From Haliclona indistincta (taxonomy: Eukaryota > Porifera > Demospongiae > Haplosclerida > Chalinidae), in assembly GCA_964017065.1 (NCBI GenBank), contig OZ024792.1, positions 1,765,254 through 1,829,253 of the forward strand: 64,000 bases of DNA, given 5' to 3'. The notes under the pieces are model-generated. The model saw nothing but the letters and a program-made list of their open reading frames with translations, was not told the DNA's origin and did not search any database. A program made the translations under genes and the position numbers. This document shows, piece by piece, positions 50,701-61,638 of this stretch (position 1 is the first letter of the stretch; the number at the start of each line of letters is the position of its first letter).

Positions 50701-51176
50701 TTGTTATACGTGTATTATATAGTTTCTCCCGGGATAAACATAAGTGTGATTGCTGCCATAGTTACCTTTGTACTGGTAGTGATAGCAGCGGTAGTCATTG
50801 TTGTGGTACTTAAGAAAAGGTGAGATACCTCGAAAATGTTGATCATCTATTAACTGATTGTTATTTTTTAGAAAGACGAAATCATCAAATAAAATTAGCT
50901 ACTCTGAAGAGTGAGTCTGTTGCTAATGATAGTTCATGACATTCCGACAGTGCTTGTAACAAACTTTCTTGCTCTGTGCAGTGTTCCTATGAAGATGAGT
51001 GCATGTGACACTCACACACCAAGTGAGCAGCAGCAGTGTGACCATGCTGATGATGTCACATATGAGTTAGCCTGCAATTTATGACACTGATTTCAATAAA
51101 CTATTATTTTTACCTCAGTGAGCCCATACAGATCAGTGTGTGTGTACAGCAGTTTGATGATGATTGCAGCTTATAG
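47731..51176 (+). CDS. Gene G: full-length type II Ig/FN3 receptor
   Basis: Exons: 47731-47806 signal ([19 protein letters not shown]), 47851-48156 D1, 48205-48600 D2, 48661-48939 FN3, 48984-49280 Ig, 49329-49598, 49663-49941 and 49988-50290 FN3, 50641-50676 stalk (TDPETSATQPP), 50723-50819 TM (ISVIAAIVTFVLVVIAAVVI), 50872-50910, 50982-51065 and 51119-51176 tail, stop TAG. About 839 aa, all phases consistent, no inactivating change. D1 shows the insertion KNNTRPQFTGKHL, and D2 the variant RHAQNFYNGTII with an extra glycosylation site. The last junction makes TYDEP. Intron 49281-49328 is 48 bp, in frame and stop-free. This is the cleanest type II gene in the window. Confidence 0.9.
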
Positions 51177-51610
51177 CATTCGTCCTCCAGAGAGAAAGCA
51201 CCAAGATCCAATAGTTGGACTATCATTATTGTGTGACACTTGCACTGATAGCATGTGTGTTTGCATGATACAAAATAGTCTAAAAACAAACAATGTGTGA
51301 CTCCTTTATAGTTGTACATACATCTCGTCTTACAGACTTTAGTACTTTATATTTTTTACTGAGATGTTTTTGTGAATCCATGAACAATTTAAACACAAAC
51401 TATACTCACCCATTGCCGGCACTGGGTATATATAATGTTATTCAAATGAGTGAATGTGCACCTTTCAACAGTTCACAAACAAAAAGGATTAATAATAAAA
51501 TGTTTTCATTACTATGGTAGTTTGAGACTTCCTATCATAATTATTATGGAGTTCAAGATTTCAGTAAACGGCCTTAACTTCTACTACTACTAGGACTTAA
51601 TATTGCTAAA
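51177..51610 (+). other. Spacer G-H with upstream block
   Basis: Continues past the gene G stop with tail-like sequence (ATTCGTCCTCCAGAGAGAAA) and carries the conserved upstream block (GAATCCATGAACAATTTAA, GGGTATATATAATG). No complete exon. Confidence 0.5.
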
Positions 51611-54600
51611 ATGCATTTTGTGATGATATTAGCATTTCTATTGTCAATTTGGACACAAGCAACTGGAAAATGTCCTAATTCAGGTAAGATTAGCTATTTC
51701 TATGACTGAATATATTTTCTTTTCCAGGTATCTACCTGATGCATGGTGGCTACTGTCTCCCAGAGTACACAGTGATCAGTGAATTTGCTCTGACTGCTGA
51801 CAACCCACTCCACTGTGTACTGGCTGGTAGTACAGGAGGAGAAGGAGGACAGTGGACTGGTCCTGACAAAACACGAGTGCAGTGCAGTGGAGGTTCTGGT
51901 CCATTCACCTGCTCGCAGTCATCAGACCCCACTAACATCACTCTGTACAATACAGGAGCTTCATTCACAGGGAAACAGCTGTACACTTGTACTATCAGTG
52001 GACAGAGCATCAGTGTACAGATCGAGAGTGAGTTAAATACACACCAGAACTCTTGGATACATTAATAAGCTTACCTTGTTTGCAGGTAACACAGTCCTAT
52101 TAGCCATCTACATTGATCTACCAGTTGATGTGAAGAGTGTTCCTCAGAACTACACAATACACTGCATCACTACTGGACAGAGTAGCAGTAATATCACTGT
52201 TGGAATGTTTCTAGAGAGACATGGACTATCTTACTATGATACTGTAGATCCACCAGTAATAGGGTACAGCCAGATCCCTCCTACTGTCAATACACTGAAC
52301 AGTACTACTCTCACATATGACTACTCTGAGGAGGTAGTCTGGAGAGCAGACAGAACAGAGTTTGATCAAACAGAATTTGATGCACAAGGATTCACTAAGT
52401 ACAATGCTGATCATGACTGGGCTTGTGTTGTCAACTTTCTTATCAATGGATATGATGACTTGCAAACGTACATCAGAGGTGAGACTGCACAAATAATTAT
52501 ACTAAATTATTTTTAATTTTATTTCACTGTGTTCAGCTCCTAACTTCACTCCCTCTAACCTGACTCTACTCCACATGAATGCTACTAGTGCCACCATCAG
52601 CTGGACAGCAGTGAATGCTACAGAAGCTGATGGATATGTTGTGTACAGTACTACACAATCCACTAACACTACAGCAGTTGATGTTGGTAATGTCACACAG
52701 TACACACTGGAAGGAGTGAAGCTATTCAACAACCACATCTACAATATCAGTGTTAGAGCTTATCAAGATTTACTAGGACCAAAGTCTGTACCATTGATTG
52801 TAGAATCTTCAGAAGGTTAGTATTCGAAATGTTCTAAATCTGTGTCAATTTGTTTATAGCTCTGATTCAGATGCTGAATTGGTCACTTCTGACAAGTATC
52901 GCTGACGACAACATCATGTATCGTGTGGATTGCATCACTGTCTATATCAATGCTTCCGAGATTGTTCATTGGATGAGGAATGGTCAGATGATACCAACTG
53001 CTCATGGTGAAACAGTCACTCAAAAACTGATCGATGAATCCAGCTTTGCATACAATAGCTCCTTGCTCATTCAGGAAGGAGTGAGTGGGATAAACAACTT
53101 CACCTGTTTAGCAATACTAGGAGACACTGCATTGAATCAATCCATCATAATACAAGGTTTCACTATTTATACAGTCATACACAAATTTAGTTCCACTCTT
53201 TTAGGGCCCACTGCTCCGCCTCAAAATGTCGAGGTAGATATTTTGTCAGCTGATAGTGTCTCTGTGTCATGGACATCTCCTGTTGATGATGAGGAAGTTA
53301 AAGAGTTTATCATCAGAGAGATAAATGGGTTAGTGGACGTGAAGACAGCTCAAGGAAATAATTATTCAGCTATTTTGAGCGGGTTAACTCGTGGAATGAC
53401 CTATACTTTCGTAGTCCACGCCTTTATAGATTTTGCATCTCCTGCGAGCAATTCTACCAGCATTCTATTTGATGGTGAGTAAGCGAACATGCATTCTAGA
53501 ATGTTAAACACATTTTTCAATGCAGTTCCATCACAAGTCACTTCTCTTCATGTTGATTTATCCTCAAGGACAGTCACATGGGTTCTTCCTCAGCACAGTA
53601 GTGATGTCACTATGTATCAACTACAGTTTACTCCGCTGTGCAGTAATGATACTCTTATTACTGATCATGATAATACAACCAACACCAGTATTGATCTACC
53701 AGACATTGATCAAACAGTACCTTACAATATAACTATGAAAGCAGTGAATAATATTGGACCAGGGCAACAGAAAAACATCACTGTCAAGAGAATTGATACT
53801 GAAAGTAAGAGAAACTTTGTATCAATTTCTATTTTGAATTTTGTCTATACAGTTCCTGCTAGTGCTCCTGAAAATGTGACAGTGTCTCATGTTGGAGATA
53901 GTGTTATTTGGGTATCTTGGAGAGAAGCTGACTGTAGACTACACCACAGTCAGTCACTGAAGTACGTAATGCTGGTGACAATGATCGGGAGAGGCAGCAA
54001 TTACACCTACATCATACCACTGAGCCAGTCTAGTAGAATGCTAACTGGTCTCAGCTCACTAACTGAGTACAGTATCCAGATGGCACTAAGGAACAACCTA
54101 GGACAAGGACCATACAGTGATCAAATCAATGTAACCACTTTGATGTCAACTTCAGGTAATCTAGACATTGAAACCTTAAAGCCAAGATTTGTTCATACTT
54201 TCATAAGAAAATTGAAAAGATAAATCAAAGGGATGTAGAGATGAAGAAATCTACCACTGGTCCACAATGTAAACCAACAAGGAAATGGTAACACGATTGA
54301 CTGGATAATAAACCATCAATCCCTACACCAGTGGCTGCTTTACTGGATATACTGATTTAGGCATTGGAATGCTGGTGTTGCTTGATAGTTCATAATAATC
54401 AGTGTGCAGCCACTGATGGATGGTTTATTATCCAGTCAATCGTGTTACCATTTCCTTGTTGGTTTACATTGTGGACCAGTGATAGATTTCTTCATCCTTA
54501 CATCCTTTTGATTTCGTCAAAAATCTTTTTTTTAATTTCTTGTTGGTATCATTTTTTCCAGTGAGTTTCAAATTTTTGGTGCAGTTCAAGTACATGTACT

Positions 54601-57346
54601 TATTAGTTTCTTTTTTTCCACCACAAGTTTGGTTTTGTGCTGTCGTTGATGTTTTCTTTATGTAAGCTTTTGCTCATACTGAAACTAGCTCACCCACACA
54701 GGCATTAATGCATGCTGCATGCATATGAACTGCATACGAACCCCGCCCACTATTGTTTAGACAATTCTGTACGGTCGTTATTAACCCTCGGCGCATGCGC
54801 GAGGGTTACGGTACTTGGTTTGTCATTCATTAACCCTCGGCGCATGCGCGAGGGTTACGGTACTTGCTTTGTCGTTCGGTCGGTCTGTCTGTCTGTCTCT
54901 TCTGCTACAGAGATCAGCGATCGCTTCTACGCGTCAACTAAGGTATGAACAGGCTAAGCACGACCATGGCTTGCAATGTGACTCGTGGATTTTGCTAAAG
55001 TGCTTTCGTTCTTGAGTTATGGCTGGCTCACCTTGCATGACGGCCATCTTAGACTTCTCTGACAACAAAGGCGCCCATAGTTGACTACCTAGGTACTTGT
55101 AGATTCCATCTAAACAGCAGGACAGCTCTGGGGGTGCGTAGACATCTCAAGAAAAAGCCTATCAAAGCCAAGAGCAATGGCTACCTACTCAGTGTTCACG
55201 GTCACGCCCACTTGACACACCTTGTCTCGATTGAATTGTGGTCAGCACTTTGCTGTCTTCTGGTTACATGTAGCAGTGCAGTTTCAATAGCAAGCAGGTT
55301 GGCTTCAGCTGCAAAGCTCCTTCTGCAAACCATAACTAAGGTGCTAACTCTACAATGTGCAACACGCCGAGGGTTTCGTGAAATCTGTTCATTCGTTCAT
55401 TCATTCGTTCTGTCCATCGAGCTGCAGACACCATCGCTCACTTCTGAAACTCGGTAAAGGTATGAACAGACTTAGCACGACAATGGCTTGCAATGTGACT
55501 CGTGGATTTTGCTAAAGTGCTTTCGTTCTTGAGTTATGGCTGGCTCACCTAGCTTGCATGACCTGACGGCCATCTTAGACTTCTCTGACAACAAACGCGC
55601 CAATAGTTGACTACCTAGGTACTTGTAGATTCCATCTAAACAGCAGGACAGCTCTGGGGGTGCATAGACATCTCAAGAAAAAGCCTATCAAAGCCAAGAG
55701 CTATGGCTAACTACTCAGTGTTCACGGTCACGCCCACTTGACACACCTTGTCTCGGTTGTGGTCAGCACTTTGCTGTCTTCTGGTTAGCAGTGCAGTTTC
55801 AATAGCAAACAGGTTGGCTGTAGCTGCAAAGCTCCTTCTGCAAACCATAACTAAGGAGCTAACTCTACAATGTTTGCAACGGTGCTCAAACGCCGAGGGT
55901 TCGTGAAATTCGTTCATATTATCTGGCAGGCGTGATCCCACACGAGCTTACTCGATGGGTTGTATTTCGAAGACTCCATACTCCTATTTGCGCTTTCCAT
56001 GCAACGATACTCAGCATACTCTACTTCTAGTATTGCGCAAACACAATACACTTAGTCTTAGCTGAACTCGTCAGATTTATATTCTCGAAACTAAGTTCAA
56101 AAGGCACCTGCCAGGAGAATTTCACTGCTTTACGTGGATGCTTCGCGATGGGCACAGCACGTGTAAAGGCGCTAGGCGCGCTGAGGGAAGAAAGAAAGAC
56201 GGAAGACGACGAAATTCGATTTTCACCATTTACAGGTTCGTCACTTTAGTAACAATGTCGAGCAACCTTATGACTATTATGAGGATGGGGCATTGCCAAA
56301 GAGCAGATCTAAGTGTCTTTGGCCGTACAAAATTCACCACCAGGGAAAATATCAGCGTCTGAACGCTAATACATTGTATTGTAGCCGCCATCTTGTTTTG
56401 CCTTCATCCCATCATTCTCAGTTTATCAGTGTCTTGTTATAATTGTGTCTTTATTCCTCAGTAAACATGATAGATGGTGCTGTTGCTGGCAGTGTCGTTG
56501 GTGTTCTGATGTTACTACTGGTAGTGTTGACTATCATCGTTCTAGTGATACTGTTTGCTGTTAGAAAGTACGAAACTACTTGTGTTGGGACTATCATTCA
56601 ACTATTGCTCAACCAGATTAGTATCACATGACTGTATATGACTATAAATTCTCTATTTCAACACAAAGTGAACTGTTTTTATTTTATTTTATCGTTGAGA
56701 TTTTTGATGATGAGCCTTGATATTCCCAACATGAATACACACTATCTGTATACCCAACAGTAGATATATGCATGTGCTTGCTTTGAGAGACTAACACTAC
56801 AAATTAATATGGGTACTATTAGTTTTTAATAATTTTACGTATAATAATATTTTTACGCAGCATAATCATAATTATTATTTTAAAAATACTATAACTATCT
56901 CTAAACTTGATTTTTCTTATTTTTATAGGAAAGGTAAATCATTAAACAACAGCAAAAATGCTGATGAAGTTACCTATGAGTGAGTATGATCTGTGCAGTA
57001 GTACAAATGTAATGTTCCTCTCTCATGCAGTGTCCCTATGAAGATGAGTGTGTGTGAGGCATACTCCACTCACACACCTAGTGAACAGCAGAAGTGTGAC
57101 CTTAGTACTGACGATGTCACCTATGAGTGAGTTTAATGCAATTTTTTGACATTTTGACTACAACTGTTTGTCTGCAGTGAACCTATGAAGATGAGTGTGT
57201 GTGAGGCATACTCTACTAGTGGGCGGCAGTGTGACCATGCTGGTGATGTCATCCAAATGACTGAGTGTGCAGCTTACATCAGTCATCCAGCAGAGAGAAA
57301 GCAGCAACAACAGCAAGATCCTGATTACACTGATATTCAATACTAG
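51611..57346 (+). CDS. Gene H: chimeric receptor, type II ectodomain with type I TM and tail
   Basis: Exons: 51611-51683 signal, 51728-52027 D1, 52086-52478 D2, 52537-52815 FN3, 52860-53156 Ig, 53205-53474, 53526-53804 and 53853-54155 FN3 (all type II), then, after a 2.3 kb intron filled by E1-type sequence, 56462-56567 type I TM ([20 protein letters not shown]), 56929-56979, 57031-57126 and 57178-57346 type I tail, stop TAG. The joined frame is consistent (about 871 aa; phase 1 across the swap, phase 2 in the tail). No type II stalk exon remains. The tail makes TYDVPM and TYDEPMKM and ends DPDYTDIQY. Introns 53157-53204 and 53805-53852 are both 48 bp, in frame and stop-free. That the two halves are spliced together is inference. 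Confidence 0.8.
54184..56407. mobile_element. E1-type composite in the joining intron of gene H
   Basis: Left: an E1 palindrome (arms about 54215-54320 and 54415-54545). Right: a reverse E1 end (GAAGAAAGAAAGACGG, GGTTCGTCACTTTAGTAAC, GTAGCCGCCATCTTGTTTTG, TTCATCCC) that lacks the terminal hairpin and joins type I intron sequence (ATCATTCTCAGTTTATCAG) at 56408. The middle has two copies of a CCTCGGCGCATGCGCGAGG dyad and a 450-bp direct duplication. Confidence 0.65.
54941..55905. repeat. Direct duplication of about 450 bp
   Basis: Unit 1 about 54941-55388 and unit 2 about 55458-55905 share long stretches (TATGAACAG..TTAGCACGAC, TGGCTTGCAATGTGACTCG, CAGGACAGCTCTGGGGGTGC) with small indels. Non-coding. 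Just upstream, 54781-54879 has a separate tandem pair of TTAACCCTCGGCGCATGCG. Confidence 0.8.
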
Positions 57347-57597
57347 GACTGTGTGACACTTGCCCATTGTCGTGGTAGCTAGCATTAATTTTTATTTTAC
57401 TACCTAGCTAGAAACTCAATGTGTGTGAAACAATTTAGTGACTTGTGACCTAAAGTGGACGTGATGCATGAATCCGTTTGTTATTCATACTGACCATTGT
57501 GTGTTGAAGGACTAAGTTACAGTTTTCCGTTTCCTAGTTAAGTTGATTAGTACTAGACCATGCAATGCACCTCCACAGCTAGCGATAGACCACTAGA
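57347..57597. other. Spacer downstream of gene H
   Basis: Third copy of the post-tail spacer (compare 35269-35543 and 46057-46311). Short and non-coding. Confidence 0.5.
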
Positions 57598-60500
57598 ATG
57601 TGTGTGGTGTTGCTGGTAACGTTAGTGGTGTCGCTTTGGGCGGAAACTGTTAATAGAAAATATCCTTCTGATTCAGGTACTCAGCAATGAGCATGCAAGG
57701 ATAATTTCTTTCTTAGGTATCATCTACCTGATGCATGGTGGCTACTGTCTCCCAGAGTACACAGTGATTAGTGACTTTGCTCTGACTGCTGACAACCCAC
57801 TCCACTGTGTACTGGCTGGTAGTACAGGAGGAGAAGGAGGACAGTGGACTGGTCCTGACAACGCACCAGTGCAGTGCAGTGGGGGGTCTGGTCCATTCAC
57901 CTGCTCACAGTCATCAGACCCCACTAACATCACACTGTACAATACAGGAGCTTCATTCACAGGGAAACAGCTGTACACATGTACCATTAGTGGATAGAAC
58001 ATCAGTGTACAGATTGAGAGTGAGTGACAAATTTCAATGAGCTATAGGAATATTCAATTGTTTGCAGGTAACACAGTCCTATTAGCAATCTACATTGATC
58101 CTCCAGTTGATATGAAGAGTGTTCCTCAGAACTACACAATACACTGCATCACTACTGGACAGAGTAGCAGTAATATCACTGTTGGAATGTTTCTAGAGGC
58201 ACATGGACAATGTTACTATAGTGTTATAGTACCACCAGTAATGGGGTACAGCCAGATCCCTCCTACTGTCAATACACTGAACAGTGCTACTCTCACATAT
58301 GACTACTCTGAGGAGGTAGTCTGGAGAGCAGACAGAACAGAGTTTGATCAAACAGAATTTGATGCACAAGGATTCACTAAGTACAATGCTGATCATGACT
58401 GGGCTTGTAGAGTTGACAAACCTATCAATGGATATGATGACTTACAAACATACATCAGAGGTGGGACTGTCATGCATAGAATACTAAGATGTTTATTTCA
58501 CTGCATGTGTTCAGCTCCCAACTTCACTCCCACTGACCTGACTCTACTCCATATGAATGCCACTAGTGCCACCATCAGCTGGACAGCAGTGAATGCTACA
58601 GAAGATGATGGATATGTTGTGTACAGTACTCCACAATCCACTAACACTACAGCAGTTGATGTTGGTAATGTCACACAGTACACACTGGAAGGAGTGAAGC
58701 TATTCAACAACCACATCTACAATATCAGTGTTAGAGCTTATCAAGATTTACTAGGACCAAAGTCTGTACCATTGATTGTAGAATCTTCAGAAGGTTAGTA
58801 TTCGAAATGTTCTAAATCTGTGTCAATTTGTTTATAGCTCTGATTCAGATGCTGAATTGGTCACTTCTGACAAGTATCGCTGACGACAACATCATGTATC
58901 GTGTGGATTGCATCACTGTCTATATCAATGCTTCCGAGATTGTTCATTGGATGAGGAATGGGCAGATGATACCAACTGCTCATGGTGAAACAGTCACTCA
59001 AAAACTGATCAATGAATCCAGCTTTGCATACAATAGCTCCTTGCTCATTCAGGAAGGAGTGAGTGGGATAAACAACTTCACCTGTTCAGCAGTACTAGGA
59101 GACACTACATTGACTCAATCCATCATAATACAAGGTTTCACTATTTATACAGTCATATAAACAAATTTAATTCCACTCTTTTAGGGCCTACTGCTCCACC
59201 ACAAAATGTCGAGGTGGATATTTTGTCAGCTGATAGTGTCTCTGTGTCATGGACATCTCCTGTTGATGATGAGGAAGTTAAAGAGTTTATCATCAGAGAG
59301 ATAAATGGGTTAGTGGACGTGAAGACAGCTCAAGGAAATAATTATTCAGCGATTTTGAGCGGGTTAACTCGTGGAATGACCTACACTTTCATAGTCCATG
59401 CCTTTATAGATTTTGCATCTCCTCCGAGCAATTCTACCAGCATTCTATTTGATGGTAAGTGAGAAACAAGCATTCTAGACCATTAAACACATTTTTCAAT
59501 GCAGTTCCATCACAAGTCACTTCTCTTCATATTGATTTATCCTCAAGGACAGTCACATGGGTTCTTCCTCAGGACAGTAGTGATGTCACTATGTATCAAC
59601 TACAGTATACTCCACTGTGCAGTAATGATACTCTTATTACTGATCATGATAATACAACCAACACCAGTATTGATCTACCAGACATTGATCAAACAGTACC
59701 TTACACTATAACTGTGAAAGCAGTGAATAATATTGGACCAGGGCAACAGAAAAACATCACTGTCAAGAGAATTGATACTGAAAGTAAGAGAAAATTTATA
59801 TCAATTGCTATTTTTAATCTTGTCTGCAGTTCCTGCTAGTGCTCCTGACAATGTCACAGTGACTCATGTTGGAGATAGTGTTATTTGGGTATCTTGGAGA
59901 GAAGCTGACTGTAGACTACGCCACAGTCAGTCACTGGAGTACGTAATGCTGGTGACAATGATCGGGCAGAGAGGCAGCAACTACACCTACTTCATACCAC
60001 TGAGCCAGTCTAGTAGAATGCTAACTGGTCTCAGCTCACTAACTGAGTACAGTATCCAGATGGCACTAAGGAACAATCTAGGACAAGGACCATACAGTGA
60101 TCAAGTCAATGTAACCACTTTGATGTCAACTTCAGGTAATCTAGACATTGAAACTTTAAAGCCTTTTTGCATGTATTTTCAGAGATTTAAAGGGGTTACA
60201 ATTTCTGACATAACCAGTCATAATTTCTTTCACCGCATATCCATGCAATAGGATATATCACTAATAATTGTAGTGTTCAAGATTTTCTGAACACTACAAT
60301 TGTATGTAGTAAGAAACACTAATAAACATGCATGGGTGGGGTCAACCTGGTAGTTCAATGGTAGCTAAAATTTCAGTTACGAGAATTTTTCTTTAGCTAT
60401 ACTTATAGCTCATCGCTTGTAGACGAAAATATAACAGTTGTTTTGATTTTTCCGAAACTTCAGCTACAGACCCAGAAACTTCAGCTACACAACCACCAGG

Positions 60501-61012
60501 TTAGTTCAATACTTACTGTGTGCTTTCTTATACGTATACTATATTATAGTTGTTCCCGGGATAAACATAGGTGTGATTGCTGCCATAGTTACTTTTGTAC
60601 TGGTAGTGATAGCAATAGTAGCCATTGTTGTGGTTCTTAAGAAAAGGTGAGATAGCTTGAAAATGTTGATCATCTATTTATGATTATTATTTTTTAGAAA
60701 GACGAAATCATCAAATAAAATTAGCAACTCTGAAGAGTGAGTCTGTTGCTTATGATAGTCCATGACATTCCGACAGTTCTTGTAACAAACTTTCTTGCTC
60801 TGTGCAGTGTTCCTATGAAGATGAGTGCATGTGACACTCACACACCTAGTGAGCAGCAGCAGTGTGACCATACTGATGATGTCACATATGAGTTAGCCTG
60901 CATGCAATTTATGACACTGATTTCAATAAACTGTTATTTTTACCTCAGTGAGCTCATAAAGATCAGTGCGTGTATGCAGGAGCATGATGATGATGCTAAT
61001 CCAAATGACTGA
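57598..61012 (+). CDS. Gene I: type II Ig/FN3 receptor with one nonsense codon in D1
   Basis: Exons: 57598-57676 signal (MCVVLLVTLVVSLWAETVN), 57717-58019 D1, 58068-58460 D2, 58515-58793 FN3, 58838-59134 Ig, 59185-59454, 59505-59783 and 59830-60135 FN3, 60464-60499 stalk, 60550-60646 TM (IGVIAAIVTFVLVVIAIVAI), 60698-60736, 60808-60891 and 60949-61012 tail, stop TGA. Full plan would be 841 residues, but D1 has TAG (57995-57997) where all paralogues have CAG in ISGQSISV. Everything downstream is intact, so inactivation is recent, allelic, or a base-calling error. In the tail TYDEP has become TYDEL, and the C-terminus is frameshifted (DANPND). Leader type differs from D, F, G and J and matches P1 and P2. 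Introns 58461-58514 and 60892-60948 are in frame and stop-free. Confidence 0.82.
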
Positions 61013-61638
61013 GTGTCACTTATAGCATTCATCCTGCAGAGAGAAAGCACCAAGATCCAATAATTGGACTTTTATTATTGTGTGACACTGGCACTGATAA
61101 CATGTGTTTGCATTATTTTGCATGATACAACAAAATGTGTGGCTCCTTCATAGTTGTACATCTTGTCTTAGTAAACCAGTGTATGTCAAGTGTGCAAGTC
61201 ATACTAGCTCTGTACCAAGTGGGTGTGATCTTGATGACGATATTAAGATGGCAGCACAAAACCATTCAACTGGCAGCAAGAAAATGTTTATACTTAAAAC
61301 ACAAAGTTTTGTACTAGCTTGTGTGAATGTTGTTTTCGGTCTGATTCACCAGATTTTGAGTACTTTATACTCGTATTTGTACTGAGAAGTTTTTGTGAAT
61401 CCATGAACAATTTAAACACAAACTATACTCACCCATTGCCGGCTCTGGGTATATATAATGTTATTCAAATGAGTGAATGTGTTGCTTACAACAAAAAGGA
61501 TCAATAACAAAATGTTTTCATCACTTTCGGTACTGACCTTGAGACTTCAATTCATATTATGGAGTTCAATACTTAAGTAAACGGCCTTAATTTATACTAG
61601 GACCTTTATGCGCTCCTGCTAGGACATAATTGTTAAAA
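61013..61638 (+). other. Spacer I-J with orphan tail exon and upstream block
   Basis: After the stop, tail-like sequence continues (TTCATCCTGCAGAGAGAAA). A stranded tail exon follows CTTGTCTTAG near 61172 (TAAACCAGTGTATGTCAAG..., its first in-frame codon now read from TAAACC where gene B has TGAACC). The conserved upstream block with GGGTATATATAATG lies at about 61380-61600. Confidence 0.55.
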
